Below the pieces are notes generated by a model. It ran no database searches and was not told where the DNA came from. It was given only the letters and a program-made list of their open reading frames with translations. 64,000 bases of DNA from Oscillatoriales cyanobacterium (GTDB lineage: Bacteria; Cyanobacteriota; Cyanobacteriia; Cyanobacteriales; Microcoleaceae), in assembly GCA_004292955.1 (NCBI GenBank), contig RDXX01000009.1:310001-374000 (forward strand), in the 5' to 3' direction. A program made the position numbers and the translations under genes. Positions 16,743-26,331 of the stretch are shown piece after piece (the first letter of the stretch is position 1; every line of letters starts with the position of its first letter).

Positions 16743-17432
16743 ATGATATCCCTGCTGATTTGACTCTTTTGATTAACTCAATATTGCGATCGGCCAAGTT
16801 GTGTTAACTCGCCAAAAGCGAGTTCTACATTTAATTGGCTTGTTTATTCAGTTTACCGTACTCTTGCTGTGATTATAAAACAAATATTAAATTTAAATGA
16901 TAAGTATATGTTGTAGGATGTTGCGTTTTATTAAGTAGTCCTTGGTGTGGCCCGATGGTTTCACCGATCGCCCATATTTGACAAAAAACTTGCGCTGTAA
17001 GCTTTTGGGCAGTTACCAGCAGCCGGTCTTCTCATTTTTATCAAGGATTTTGCAAATCTCATACTTTTGGTATGTTGACATAATTTTAAAAATGTTATAT
17101 AAGCGGTTGAGTATCTGCCTCCACGAGCGATCGCCCGTGGAGGCGGTGGGACTATATGAGAAAAAAATGAGAAAAAAATGAGAAAAAAAATTAAGTTTTG
17201 AGTAGAAAGCTGAGTAGTAGCCGTAGGGCAGGTCGCACCCACTCGACTTCGTTACTTAATTAAACATAAAATATGGAACGCTAAAAAGCTTGCTGTATAT
17301 TTCTTCTGACTTGTAAATTCTGACTTCTTGCTTCAGCAGACTTCTATTTAACGATCAAAATTTGAACCGTCTTACCATCGAAAATTCCCTCTAAGTATCG
17401 TATGGTGGGCAAGACACGATTAACTTTTAATT
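16743..17432. other. Long AT-rich intergenic region
   Basis: No convincing gene. A hairpin GCCTCCACG...CGTGGAGGC (17117-17144) has a HIP1-like octamer in its loop. Three tandem ATGAGAAAAAA-type units follow at about 17156-17192. The remainder shows nothing recognisable. Confidence 0.55.
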
Positions 17433-17850
17433 ATGAAGCTCACAAAAGGTGCAGCAATCAGACTAACAATTCTATTTATTTTGCTCGGAATAGGTGGTGC
17501 TTATTCATGGCAAATCATGACAAATCCGGCTTCTTTATAACAAGCTAAAACGCAATCTAAATCTTTAGTAACAATTTATGTAAAAGGCAATTATATTGAA
17601 GCCTTTATCTGGTTGTGCTTTGCTATTGGTTTCGCTCTTGATGCCGTAAAAACATCAGAAAAAACCAGAATTTATCGCCTGATTACCACCATATTTTTTT
17701 ATTGTTTGGTTGCTCAGATATTGTCGAAGCACAAACTGGCGCGTGGTGGAGTCCTTGGTGGTTATTTGTTTGGAAAGTTTCTTGTGTTTATCTATGACGA
17801 TCTTATTGTGGGTTTATTTGCGCGATCGCGCCATTTCTACTAAACCATAA
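17433..17850 (+). pseudogene. Decayed small membrane-protein gene
   Basis: The ATG at 17433 opens MKLTKGAAIRLTILFILLGI, a hydrophobic N-terminus, but an in-frame TAA occurs at 17538. The same frame resumes with QAKTQSKSLVTIYVKGNY and FIWLCFAIGFALDAVK, a second membrane segment. After TTIFF the best protein-like reading moves to another frame (EAQTGAWWSPWWLFVWKV) and then to a third (SMTILLWVYLRDRAIS, stop 17848-17850). One stop and two frameshifts in an otherwise coherent three-segment membrane protein indicate a pseudogene. I do not recognise the family. Confidence 0.5.
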
Positions 17851-17865
17851 ATTGTCGGTTCGCTA

Positions 17866-17942
17866 AGAGGGGCGGGTTTACGAGATGCTGAGTTTTAAAC
17901 ATAGATGGTTGGTAAAAACCGCTTCTACGATCGCGCAAATTA
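17866..17942. repeat. Dispersed palindromic repeat, copy A (diverged)
   Basis: AGAGGGGCGGGTTTACGAGA at the left, then TGGTTGGTAAAAACCGC near the right. The left arm is intact and the right arm is degraded compared with the copy at 19661-19738. The pairing of GGGGCGGGTTTAC with GTAAAACCCGCCCC suggests a folded RNA or REP-like element. Confidence 0.7.
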
Positions 17943-18014
17943 TCTTGTGATTAATTGTAGCAAGCAAGAAGGAAAATTGGAGGCAGAGCCTGGGAACGAG
18001 TAAACAGTTAGCAT

Positions 18015-18602
18015 TCAATGCAAGCTATTAAAAAATTCTCGAACCGCAGCGGGCTGATTATCTGGCTGAACGAAGCTAGCCAGTAAAGTCAAATCGAGTT
18101 CGGGGAAAAATTCGCTCTTCTCGCATTTTTGATACGTGCCACTTTGCGATCGATAAAGCGAGAATTGCCCATCTTGCCAAAACCAAACTTCAGACACATT
18201 TAAACCTAAATATACCTGTAATTTATCGATGCCACCGCTAGTCACAATAACTTCGATCGCAAAATCTGGAATATCCTTTAATTCCCCGACACAATAGCAC
18301 TCATCGGGTTCTAATCCCCTGGCTTCTGCTTCGTTGCGATAGGTGGTAGAACCGCAACCATGTAGATCCAAATCTTTAGCAAGGGCATAGGTTTCCAAAA
18401 GGCGACCGATGGTTGTTTTTTCGCGTTCGTGTCTGGGAGATAGGGTCATAACTTCAAGCAGTCCTTGGCAATAGGTGAGGCGTAGTCCCGGTACGTCTTC
18501 GAGAACAGAATCAATGGTGAGATAGTCCTGCCAACTGATGCCTCGTAGAATCAGGCGTTGTTCGGTTTGAGTATCGAGTTTTTCGACAAGATTTGTGTTC
18601 AT
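18015..18602 (-). CDS. Uma2 (DUF820) family protein
   Basis: A 195-residue protein from the ATG at 18600-18602 (MNTNLVEKLDTQTEQRLIL); an earlier ATG nine codons upstream is possible. The Uma2 core is present: ISWQDYLTIDSVLEDVPGLR, VMTLSPRHEREKTTIGRLLETYA, the PD-(D/E)XK-like pair in KDIPDFAIEVIVTSGGIDKL, and VSEVWFWQDGQFSLYR. It belongs to the subgroup with the GCGSTTYRNEAEARGLEPDE segment, unlike the two other Uma2 genes in the window, so the three are not recent duplicates. Nuclease activity is only predicted from the fold. It is a single gene with an AT-rich upstream region. Confidence 0.82.
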   Translation of the reverse strand: MNTNLVEKLDTQTEQRLILRGISWQDYLTIDSVLEDVPGLRLTYCQGLLEVMTLSPRHEREKTTIGRLLETYALAKDLDLHGCGSTTYRNEAEARGLEPDECYCVGELKDIPDFAIEVIVTSGGIDKLQVYLGLNVSEVWFWQDGQFSLYRSQSGTYQKCEKSEFFPELDLTLLASFVQPDNQPAAVREFFNSLH

Positions 18603-18769
18603 AGTTGAGCGGCGTTCTATGTTGATCATATTATAGACTAAATTGATTTAAACTGCGTAAATTACAGTCTAAGCTAACTCATAAATTAAATGTTAAAAGT
18701 TTACAATTTATGTAAAATATATAAGACTTATGCATGGACTGCGATCGTAAATCGTCTTCAATTACTTTA

Positions 18770-19552
18770 TTATGGTAAGTTTTTTGCTGTAATTTCTAAT
18801 CTTGTTTCTTCACTTAAAATTAAACCGCTTTGGTTGGGAGGATTGCGTTCCATATAAGCATTTACTAAATCCTCAATGAAAATATCGTAAATTTCTGGAG
18901 GTATCCGAGAAGTCAAAGAAAGCCAATCTTTTTCAATTCGTTGCTTTACTTCTCTTTTGCTTCGAGCGGAAATCGAATAGGATACAACTTCTACGCTATT
19001 TGTACAGAATCCCACCTTTGTTAATATTTCTCTATATTCGCTAGACAAATAATACCCATAACGAAATTTTTTTAATTCTTGCCACTTACTATGCAGCAGT
19101 AATTCTTGCGCTATAAACTGAATAGAAGTGGGAGAGCCTTCACCTAAAAGCGATAGTAAAATTTTACCTGAAGGCTTGAGCGCTTTTTTAAACCTTGTTA
19201 GTACGGGAATATGATCGTGGATATAATGAAGAGCCTCGAAAGAAACGATAATATCGAACGACATTTCAAATTCAAGGTTTCTCGCATCGCCTAACTGAAA
19301 GTCTAGATTCGGGTAATTTTCCCGATCGAACTTACTCTTAGCAAACTCTATAATTTCTGGAAAACAATCAATACCCACAACATAGCCTTGGGGCAAATAT
19401 TGGGAAATTTCTGCTGTTATTCTACCGTCTCCACATCCCACATCTAGAATTTTTTCATCTCCTCGCAATTGGAGTTCTGATATTAAATGCTTAATGCGAA
19501 AATGAAAGTAAAAAGGGTTATTGTAGTAAGATGCTATAGAAGATGGATACAT
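18770..19552 (-). CDS. Class I SAM-dependent methyltransferase
   Basis: A 260-residue cytoplasmic protein. Motif I is ILDVGCGDGRITAEI (about residues 35-49); the acidic residue ending the second strand is the Asp in YVVGIDCFPEII; motif IV is FDIIVSFEALHYI; and the post-motif region is KALKPSGKILLSLLGEG. The length and the LHYI segment resemble the trans-aconitate methyltransferase-like branch, but the substrate cannot be read from the sequence. The C-terminal half (IEKDWLSLTSRIPPEIYDIF) is helical and likely forms the substrate cap. It is a single gene between a Uma2 gene and the P-type ATPase, all on the minus strand with gaps, so no operon is assumed. Confidence 0.78.
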   Translation of the reverse strand: MYPSSIASYYNNPFYFHFRIKHLISELQLRGDEKILDVGCGDGRITAEISQYLPQGYVVGIDCFPEIIEFAKSKFDRENYPNLDFQLGDARNLEFEMSFDIIVSFEALHYIHDHIPVLTRFKKALKPSGKILLSLLGEGSPTSIQFIAQELLLHSKWQELKKFRYGYYLSSEYREILTKVGFCTNSVEVVSYSISARSKREVKQRIEKDWLSLTSRIPPEIYDIFIEDLVNAYMERNPPNQSGLILSEETRLEITAKNLP

Positions 19553-19660
19553 AGCTAAAAAATATTAATTGCAGATTATTCGCTCGCTTTCAACTACAAA
19601 AAGTATATCACACCTGTTGCATTACTGCACAGCTCTTTAACATTTCGTCATAATCGAGCC

Positions 19661-19738
19661 AGAGGGGCGGGTTTACGAGATGCTTAGTTTTTAACAATTA
19701 TGGTTGGTAAAACCCGCCCCTACCCGATCGCAAATTAT
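19661..19738. repeat. Dispersed palindromic repeat, copy B
   Basis: AGAGGGGCGGGTTTACGAGA to TGGTAAAACCCGCCCCTAC: the arms pair over about 14 bp (GGGGCGGGTTTAC with GTAAAACCCGCCCC) around a 40-nt middle. It is about 80 percent identical to 17866-17942. Confidence 0.75.
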
Positions 19739-19773
19739 ACAAAAACGAATCAACCGGAATTGATATAAAACCG

Positions 19774-19806
19774 AGAAACCGGGGTTCTTCAAGAAACCCG
19801 GTTTCT
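19774..19806 (-). terminator. AGAAACCGGG palindrome downstream of the P-type ATPase
   Basis: AGAAACCGGGGTTCTT (from 19774) and AAGAAACCCGGTTTCT (to 19806) form a long hairpin 16 nt after the ATPase stop on the minus strand. It is followed there by GGTTTTAT. It may work as a terminator, but the same AGAAACCCGGTTTCT palindrome recurs at 50955-50969, so it is also a dispersed repeat. Confidence 0.45.
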
Positions 19807-19821
19807 GAAAGCCCGGTACTG

Positions 19822-22590
19822 TTAATTGGGCGGATCGAAGCGGTTGACAGATAGCGCAACACCAATCATGGGTAACGCGACGCCGAAGCAAATCAGCCAC
19901 TGATCTAGGTTCATTGGAGCTGTCTCGAAGATGCGATTGATAAACGGAGAATTAGCAAAGATAATCTGCAAAATTACAGCTACGACAATGCCGACACCGA
20001 GGGCGGGAGCTCCGCTAACTTTTTCCTGAGAACCGCTAAATTTAGCCATCAAAGAAGGTAACAATTGGCTGAGACTCAGTAGGTAAAAAATTCTGCCCAT
20101 TACTAAAGCTTGAATCGCCATTGTTCGGGCTAGTGGCAAAGTTCCCCAATCGGCTTGACGCACCCATTCAAACATTCCGAAAATTATTGTCCAATTGTAC
20201 AGAGAAATAGCTAAGATGCGTTTGATCCGATTTTCAGTCAGGAAAGGTTCGTTGACTGGGCGCGGCTGCTGTTTCATCACTCCGGGAGACTTGGGCTCGA
20301 AAGCAAGGGGCACAGTCATGGTGATCGAGTTGAGCATATTCAGCCAGAGGATTTGTAGCGACAAAATCGGCAATTCTCGGCCGAGTAGAGTGCTGAGCAA
20401 AATTGTCATTGATTCTCCGCCGTTGACTGGGAGAATGAAGCTGATGGATTTAAGTAGGTTTTTGTAGACCGATCGCCCTTCTTCTACCGCAGATTCGATC
20501 GACGCAAAGTTATCATCGGTCAAAATCATGTCGGCGGCTTCTTTGGAAACCTCGGTACCGCTACCCATGGCGATGCCGATATCCGCTTGTTTCAGGGCGG
20601 GGGCGTCGTTAACGCCGTCTCCTGTCATCGCGACAATTTCGCCTTTTTGCTGCAAAGCTTCTACGAGGCGCAGTTTTTGTTCTGGGGCGACGCGCGCAAA
20701 AACTGAGCCGGCTTCTACGGCTTCGGCGAGGGCATTTTTGTCCATGGCGGCGAGTTGGGCGCCGGTGTAGGCTACAAGTTCTCTATTGTGTTTGGTTTTG
20801 CGGAATCCCATGCGGCGGGCGATCGCCCTGGCGGTAGCGATGTGATCGCCGGTAATCATTTTAACTTGGATGCCGGCGGTTTGGCAGGCTTGGACGGCGG
20901 CGATCGCAGAGGCCCGCGGCGGGTCGATCATGCCTTGGAGTCCGAGGAAAACTAGCCCTGATTCTACGTCTGAGTGAGCAACGGATCCCTGTTCGTGGGG
21001 AACGATTTTTTTAGCAAAAGCTAGGACGCGCAAGCCTTGATCGGCCATTGCATCGACTTGGTGGTGGATTTGCTGGCGATCGACTTCTGTCGAATTTCCT
21101 TCAGTGTCGAGACTGGAACCGCAGCGGGTGAGAATTGATTCGACGGAACCTTTGACATACAAAATTTTGTCGCTTGTCGGAGTTCGATGCAGTGTCGCCA
21201 TGTATTGAAACTGAGATTCAAAGGGAATTGAATCGAGGCGCGGCATGGATTTTTCCAAGACTTGCTGGCTGAGTTCTGCTTTTTTACCTGCTGCAATTAA
21301 AGCTCCTTCTGTCGGATCGCCGACGACAATCCAATCGTTATCTTTGAATTCTAAGTGAGAGTCGTTGCAGATCATTCCGGCTTGCAAACATTCTTGCAAA
21401 GCTGGAGATTGATTGACACTAATTGGTAGTTGGTTGAGTTCAATGTCGCCTTCTGGACTGTAACCTGTACCTGTAACGGAGTAGGATTTGCCACCAGAAT
21501 AGATTTCTTGCACTGTCATCTGATTTTCTGTCAAAGTTCCGGTTTTGTCAGAACAAATGACTGTGGCGCCGCCGAGGGTTTCTACTGCGGGGAGTTTGCG
21601 GACGATCGCGTGTTTGGCGGCCATCCGGGAAACACCGACGGCGAGGGTGACGGTAATGACGGCGGGGAGGCCTTCGGGGATGGCGCCGACGATGAGGGCG
21701 ACTGCTGGTTCGACTGCTTCTTTAAAGGCTGAAACTCCGGCTGGGACTGGTCGCCCTAAACGCACTGCAAAGGTCAAGGTTGCCATTGCGAGGACAAATA
21801 GCAGCCAGTTTTGACTGAATTGATTAAATTTGCGGGTGAGGGGCGTGGTGAGGTCGATGTGGCGATCGAGCAATTGGGAGATTTTGCCGGTTTCGGTTTT
21901 ATTGGCGATCGCAATTACGATACCGCTACCTTGGCCGAAGGTAACGAAACTGCCAGCATAGGCCATGTTATCGCGTTCTGCGAGCGGCGTTTCTTCTGGC
22001 AAAACCAAGTTTCCCGCCTGTCCGAGTTGTTTTTCAACAGCAACGGATTCGCCTGTAAGTCCAGATTCATCTATTTGCAAGTCGCGGACTTTCACTAAGC
22101 GCAAATCGGCGGGTACTTTGTCACCGGAAGTCAGGGTTACTAAGTCGCCCACAACAAGTTCTTTTGAGGGAACTCTTAATTTCTTGCCACCTCGAATGAC
22201 TGTGGCTTCTGTGGTAACAGCTTTAGCTAGGGCATCGATTTTTTTCTCAGCCCCAGCTTCTTGGATGAAACTGATAATAGCGTTGGTAGTTGTTACGCCC
22301 CAAATTACGCTGGCATTCAGCCATTCTCCAATCAGTGCTTTGATTAAACCGGCACTCAGTAAGATTATCAGGAGGGGTTGGTTAAATTGCAGTATAAATT
22401 TTAACCAGGCTGGTTTCCCTGCTTTAACTGTTAGTTCGTTTGGCCCGAATTTTTGTTGGCGACTGGCTGCTTCTGCTGGATCGATACCGTTTTCCAGATT
22501 GGTTTCTAATTGAGTTGCAACTTTGGATCTTTCTAAGTAGTGCCAATATTGCTCTGCTACGTCTACATCGTTGGCGGCTTTTGCTGGCAT
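19822..22590 (-). CDS. Calcium-type P2 P-type ATPase (PacL-like)
   Basis: A 922-residue cation pump from the ATG at 22588-22590, chosen because AGGA lies 9 nt upstream; an earlier in-frame start adds an unrelated 36-residue leader. Domain order is standard. A cytoplasmic N-terminus with [17 protein letters not shown] is followed by TM1-2, then the actuator with [14 protein letters not shown]4 carries [15 protein letters not shown], the Ca2+-site motif of P2 ATPases. The phosphorylation motif [16 protein letters not shown], the nucleotide domain ([15 protein letters not shown]) and the hinge [18 protein letters not shown] come next, and a six-helix C-terminal bundle ends the protein. It would export Ca2+ or Mn2+ from the cytoplasm; the exact ion is inference. 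It is convergent with nothing nearby and probably monocistronic. Confidence 0.87.
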   Translation of the reverse strand: MPAKAANDVDVAEQYWHYLERSKVATQLETNLENGIDPAEAASRQQKFGPNELTVKAGKPAWLKFILQFNQPLLIILLSAGLIKALIGEWLNASVIWGVTTTNAIISFIQEAGAEKKIDALAKAVTTEATVIRGGKKLRVPSKELVVGDLVTLTSGDKVPADLRLVKVRDLQIDESGLTGESVAVEKQLGQAGNLVLPEETPLAERDNMAYAGSFVTFGQGSGIVIAIANKTETGKISQLLDRHIDLTTPLTRKFNQFSQNWLLFVLAMATLTFAVRLGRPVPAGVSAFKEAVEPAVALIVGAIPEGLPAVITVTLAVGVSRMAAKHAIVRKLPAVETLGGATVICSDKTGTLTENQMTVQEIYSGGKSYSVTGTGYSPEGDIELNQLPISVNQSPALQECLQAGMICNDSHLEFKDNDWIVVGDPTEGALIAAGKKAELSQQVLEKSMPRLDSIPFESQFQYMATLHRTPTSDKILYVKGSVESILTRCGSSLDTEGNSTEVDRQQIHHQVDAMADQGLRVLAFAKKIVPHEQGSVAHSDVESGLVFLGLQGMIDPPRASAIAAVQACQTAGIQVKMITGDHIATARAIARRMGFRKTKHNRELVAYTGAQLAAMDKNALAEAVEAGSVFARVAPEQKLRLVEALQQKGEIVAMTGDGVNDAPALKQADIGIAMGSGTEVSKEAADMILTDDNFASIESAVEEGRSVYKNLLKSISFILPVNGGESMTILLSTLLGRELPILSLQILWLNMLNSITMTVPLAFEPKSPGVMKQQPRPVNEPFLTENRIKRILAISLYNWTIIFGMFEWVRQADWGTLPLARTMAIQALVMGRIFYLLSLSQLLPSLMAKFSGSQEKVSGAPALGVGIVVAVILQIIFANSPFINRIFETAPMNLDQWLICFGVALPMIGVALSVNRFDPPN

Positions 22591-23072
22591 AATTTTTCCT
22601 GGATTTTTGTTGTTTGGCGAGCTTTCTTTTATCGATATTGAATCAGCGCGCTCAATACAACTCCTCGCTCGTTGGAGCGTGAATATATTGAGCGACAATA
22701 GGGTTGATTAATTGTTTGAAGGCGTTTTGACTTCAATCTATCTTACAGCAGATGTGTCTGTCTTTGCCAATTGGTTTGGGAAATTCTTTTCGGTGCTAAA
22801 TCTTTTTTGGGAGTTTTCCGAACAGGTAAAAAAAGCTACTCAACTTCTTGACAGATGGCAAGTTTTAGGTTGTATAGATTCCTGAACAATTTAGCATAAA
22901 CAGTTTGATTTCCGTACTCTGTAACTGTCAACTATCCACTGGTATATGTCTTCCTTGTCTTGTTTATTTGGCAGTTTTCTGCTGTGAGATTTTCCGATTC
23001 TGCGATTCCTCCACGGGCGATCGCGAGTGCGCGCGTGTTACAACCTAGGCTAAGGAACAAAATTGTGATCTC
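22591..23072. other. Divergent promoter region between the ATPase and C39-like genes
   Basis: About 480 nt containing both promoters. A degenerate HIP1 (GCGATCGCGAGTGCGCGCGT) lies near 23018-23037. I see no coding sequence, tandem repeat or strong hairpin here. Confidence 0.5.
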
Positions 23073-24095
23073 ATGGAAATAGTGGTAACGCTGCTGCTGG
23101 GTTCGGCGCTGTTTGTCTGGGGAATGCGCGCAGGAAAGGCGTTAGTGCGATCGGGAGTGACGGCTAACGATCTGTTTAAGGGCCGAAACTCGATCGCCCT
23201 GCTGTTTTTGGGTTTTTACTTTGGCTTGCTGCTGCTGGCGTTAAATCTGCCTCAAATGCCTGTTTTGCCGATCGAGTGGCGATTCCATGGGATGCGAGTA
23301 ACTTGGACTCTGCTGCGGGTGATGCTGATGGGAGTCTGCGGTATTGGGTTTACTGTAAGTTGGTTGACGGCGCGATCGCAAGTAATCGCAGTAATTTTAA
23401 TTGGCTTGTTGGGATTGGGAGGATTTACAAGCGCTGAATCCTATTTTTTGGAGCCAATTTACGCTGATTTAATCGATAATTTGCAGCCAAACGGTGTATT
23501 TCGGCAAACATCTAGCAGCAGTTGTGCACCGGCGGCGCTAGCAACCGTGTTGAGGCGTTGGGGAATCGAGGCGACGGAATCAAGCGTAGCGCGTTTGGCG
23601 GGCACAAGTCTCTTGGGTACTTCGATGCCACAATTGATTGTAGCAGCGAGGGCTTTGGGTGTAAGTGCAGTGGAACTGCGGCCGACTTGGGAGCAAATTC
23701 AGCAAATTAATCGCCCTGGAGTGTTATCGGTTTGGCTGTTTGACGGCCCTCGGAAGTTACCGCACGCCGTGGCTTTGCTGGGAATGAATGACAGTGTAGC
23801 AGCGATTGGAGATCCGGCGCGGGGCAGGATTTTCTATTTAGACAGGGCGACTTTTGCCATGATTTGGCGGGAGGAGTACGTGCCGATTTTTCGTGCTACG
23901 GATATGTTGTTAAGTGACAAACAGGCTGTTGATTATTTGACTAAGTTAGGATATAATTCTGGTAATTTGCCAGCAGACATCGAGCGATTTCAAACAGACA
24001 AAAAAATGAAAGTCAGCGGCAAATTAGATAGAATGACTGAGTTAATGTTGAGCGGCCCTTTCTTGGAAGGAGTGCCGAGATTGGATGGAAAATAG
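23073..24095 (+). CDS. Membrane-anchored C39-like peptidase with peptidoglycan-binding end
   Basis: A 340-residue protein. Residues 1-120 hold four hydrophobic segments. Residues about 140-265 match the C39/bacteriocin-processing papain-like fold. The nucleophile is Cys151 in SSSSCAPAALATVLRRWG, then come His231 (KLPHAVALLG) and Asp247 (GDPARG). The C-terminus (LTKLGYNSGNLPADIERFQT, then DKKMKVSGKLDRMTELML) resembles a peptidoglycan-binding 1 domain. It is not fused to an ABC transporter as classical C39 exporters are, so its substrate is unknown. A stand-alone envelope peptidase is my inference. It is divergent from the Ca2+-type ATPase. Confidence 0.75.
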   Translation: MEIVVTLLLGSALFVWGMRAGKALVRSGVTANDLFKGRNSIALLFLGFYFGLLLLALNLPQMPVLPIEWRFHGMRVTWTLLRVMLMGVCGIGFTVSWLTARSQVIAVILIGLLGLGGFTSAESYFLEPIYADLIDNLQPNGVFRQTSSSSCAPAALATVLRRWGIEATESSVARLAGTSLLGTSMPQLIVAARALGVSAVELRPTWEQIQQINRPGVLSVWLFDGPRKLPHAVALLGMNDSVAAIGDPARGRIFYLDRATFAMIWREEYVPIFRATDMLLSDKQAVDYLTKLGYNSGNLPADIERFQTDKKMKVSGKLDRMTELMLSGPFLEGVPRLDGK

Positions 24096-24119
24096 TTATA
24101 AAAAATACCGCGCTCAAGT

Positions 24120-24171
24120 TTGTAGTGAGGACTTCAGTCCTCTTAAGTTTTTGAGGACTGAAATCCTCACG
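24120..24171. repeat. GAGGACT-family palindrome
   Basis: TTGTAGTGAGGACTTCAGTC on the left and GAGGACTGAAATCCTCAC on the right form a hairpin with a short loop, 25 nt after the stop of the C39-like gene. Confidence 0.8.
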
Positions 24172-24339
24172 AAAAACCCGGGCTTTTAGCGCTCTTTCCT
24201 AATATTATAAAGAGCGCTGAAGCGCAACTACGTACCTAATTTGTCTAACGACAATAAAACCACCCTGTTTTTTAAGGGGGGGGGTTAGGGGAATCGGTTT
24301 TCAGTTAAGCGTATTGTATCATAGCATTCATCAAATATC

Positions 24340-25383
24340 TCACAAACAAATACCAGCCCAACTATCAATTGACTGAGTAGATTTAACCACATTCATCCCC
24401 GCCTGCGCGAATCTTAAAAAAGCCGCATCTGCTTGTTCAGTAAAATCAACAACACCAGGAACAACCACCGGCGAAGTACAATCTTCCAACAAATAAACCT
24501 TCCTAGCCAACATAGAATCCCGCGCCACAATGTCAGTCAACAAATCATCAATCGTCCAAGCAACACAATGACTCTTCGCTTGTCCCGCAATAATTACCGC
24601 ATCAAACTCTAACAACTTATCAATAAACCCAGCATTTTTATGAGCAATCGGATTTCCGTCGGCCCCATCTAAGACTTCCGGCTGCAAAACCGAATAGTTT
24701 TCAGTTAAGGGATTCCCACCTTTAATCTCAAAAAGTGCTTGACTGTGGCGCGCCATACTGTGAAAAAATATCGCTTCTTCCACCGCAGAAACCAGGGCGT
24801 GTCCAATCCCACCCAGCATCGAGTGATACGGCCAAATTGTCAAGGGAAATTTGCCATTGTCGCTGAGTTTCTGTACGTAGTGAAGGCAGTGTTTTTGTAG
24901 TTCCGCATAATTCCCACCCGCGATGCTATCGGCGACGGCTGGGTTGACTTTCCAAATTCCTTGCTGCACATCTTCCAGAGTAATTAATGTGGCGGCGGGA
25001 ATGGGGTTTTCGCCTGCATCATCGATCCAAAATATGGGATGAAAAATTTGCATGGCGGTGTGCGTATCCATTGTCGGCGCAATCGTGGTAATTGCGTTTA
25101 AGTTGCGGTAGATGAATTCGCATAGGCGCAGGTTGTCATCAACAGCACCGCTACCGGAACGCCCGCCGACAAATAGTTCAAATTCCGGTACGCAAAATGT
25201 ATTTTGGGCATCAATTATTAGCAAACAAATTCGCTTTTCGTCGCTAGCTGCTGGCTGAATACTATGTTTTAAAGCCCAATTATTAGCTTCATTCGCTCTT
25301 TCTTGATAGGGAACTCGCCAGATTTGACTGATTTTATGGGCATCGAAATATTCTGGAATTGGGAGTTGTGTTTTTGTGGTCAT
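24340..25383 (-). CDS. Isochorismatase/nicotinamidase-like cysteine hydrolase
   Basis: A 347-residue protein from the ATG at 25381-25383. The isochorismatase fold is shown by ICLLIIDAQNTFC, with the catalytic Asp, and by VIIAGQAKSHCVAWTIDDLL, with the nucleophilic Cys. KVYLLEDCTSPVV is the usual strand after it. It is longer than ordinary nicotinamidases (about 200 residues) because of an N-terminal extension (PEYFDAHKISQIWRVPYQER) and a middle insert around FPLTIWPYHSMLGGIGHALV that still contains the family WPxH element. The substrate is not known; nicotinamide or a related amide is a guess from the family. It is divergent from the TVP38-type gene, with an STRR and a composite repeat between the two starts. 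Confidence 0.75.
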   Translation of the reverse strand: MTTKTQLPIPEYFDAHKISQIWRVPYQERANEANNWALKHSIQPAASDEKRICLLIIDAQNTFCVPEFELFVGGRSGSGAVDDNLRLCEFIYRNLNAITTIAPTMDTHTAMQIFHPIFWIDDAGENPIPAATLITLEDVQQGIWKVNPAVADSIAGGNYAELQKHCLHYVQKLSDNGKFPLTIWPYHSMLGGIGHALVSAVEEAIFFHSMARHSQALFEIKGGNPLTENYSVLQPEVLDGADGNPIAHKNAGFIDKLLEFDAVIIAGQAKSHCVAWTIDDLLTDIVARDSMLARKVYLLEDCTSPVVVPGVVDFTEQADAAFLRFAQAGMNVVKSTQSIDSWAGICL

Positions 25384-25396
25384 GGTTGATATGTTC

Positions 25397-25432
25397 AACA
25401 GTTGACAGTTGACAGTTGACAGTTGACAGTTT
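25397..25432. repeat. STRR, CAGTTGA heptamers
   Basis: Five tandem CAGTTGA units directly adjoining the composite hairpin repeat, as at 4779-4813. Confidence 0.85.
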
Positions 25433-25535
25433 GAGAGCTACCTCTACCTAGAAGGAAGAGGATTGGAGTAATGAATATTCTGATTTTAATTTCTCCCTCA
25501 AGGGGAGAGGCTTTCAACCAATTCTTTCTGGTAAG
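25431..25535 (+). repeat. Composite hairpin repeat, copy 2
   Basis: Blocks in order: CCTCTACCTAGAAGGAAGAG, GATTGGAGTAATGAATAT, TTTTAATTTCTCCCTC/GGGGAGAGG hairpin, CTTTCAACCAATTCTTTCTG, GTAA. It is homologous to 58601-58696 (same strand) and 4677-4780 (opposite strand). Confidence 0.75.
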
Positions 25536-25583
25536 TTAACAACTGCTATATAATGCTGGTATCTATTTATTTATCGGTCAATT

Positions 25584-26315
25584 ATGGAGCCAGAAGCAAG
25601 TCAGATTTCTAGCAGCTATACTTTTAAAAGCAGATTGTTGTTTTTGTCGATCGCCCTTGCAGTCCCTCTGTTAATTGTAGCAACTAGATCCGCCTACGTT
25701 CAAGGACTGTTAAGAGCTGTTTTAATCCAAATCGAGCATTTAGGCGTCTGGGGCCCGATCGCCTTTATCGCTACCTACAACTTCGCTACGATACTATTTA
25801 TACCTGGTTCCGTGCTGACCTTGGGAGGCGGCGTGCTGTTTGGGCTGTGGTGGGGCTCGATATACGTGTTAATCGCCGCCACCCTAGGGGCGACCTTTGC
25901 TTTTCTGATCGGGCGATACCTGTCGCGCGATCGCGTGGTAAAATATATGGAAGCTCACCCAAAGTTTCAAGCCCTCGATCGCGCCGTTGCTAAAGAAGGA
26001 TTAAAAATAGTCTTTTTAACTCGTCTTTGTCCTTTATTTCCGTTCAATTTATTGAATTACGCTTTGGGGATTACTCAGGTTTCTTTGAAAGATTATGTAT
26101 TAGGTTCCTCCGGCATGATTCCGGGAACCGTGATGTACGTTTACTCAGGTTCTTTGGTAGGAAATATTGCTGCTATATGTACGGTAAATCAGCCTGCAAA
26201 TCCTCAAGCCGAACTTGTAAAATGGTTGATTAATACCATCAGTTTTACGGCTGCTGTCGCCGTCACCGTCTATATAACTAGGATTGCTCGCAAAGCTTTA
26301 GATGAAACTATTTAA
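25584..26315 (+). CDS. TVP38/TMEM64 (DedA-like) membrane protein
   Basis: A 243-residue membrane protein with about five hydrophobic segments. The SNARE-associated/VTT domain is clear: FIATYNFATILFIPGSVLTL, GGGVLFGLWWGSIYVLIAAT, the GATFAFLIGRYLSRD motif, and FLTRLCPLFPFNLLNYALGI followed by SGMIPGTVMYVYSGSLVGN. Relatives of this domain are implicated in lipid scrambling and membrane homeostasis. The gene ends 16 nt before the ATG of the flavin disulfide oxidoreductase, so the two are probably co-transcribed. This pairing is common in bacteria, where the oxidoreductase follows a TVP38 gene; the shared role is unknown. Confidence 0.85.
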   Translation: MEPEASQISSSYTFKSRLLFLSIALAVPLLIVATRSAYVQGLLRAVLIQIEHLGVWGPIAFIATYNFATILFIPGSVLTLGGGVLFGLWWGSIYVLIAATLGATFAFLIGRYLSRDRVVKYMEAHPKFQALDRAVAKEGLKIVFLTRLCPLFPFNLLNYALGITQVSLKDYVLGSSGMIPGTVMYVYSGSLVGNIAAICTVNQPANPQAELVKWLINTISFTAAVAVTVYITRIARKALDETI

Positions 26316-26331
26316 TTAGGAAGATTTGCTC

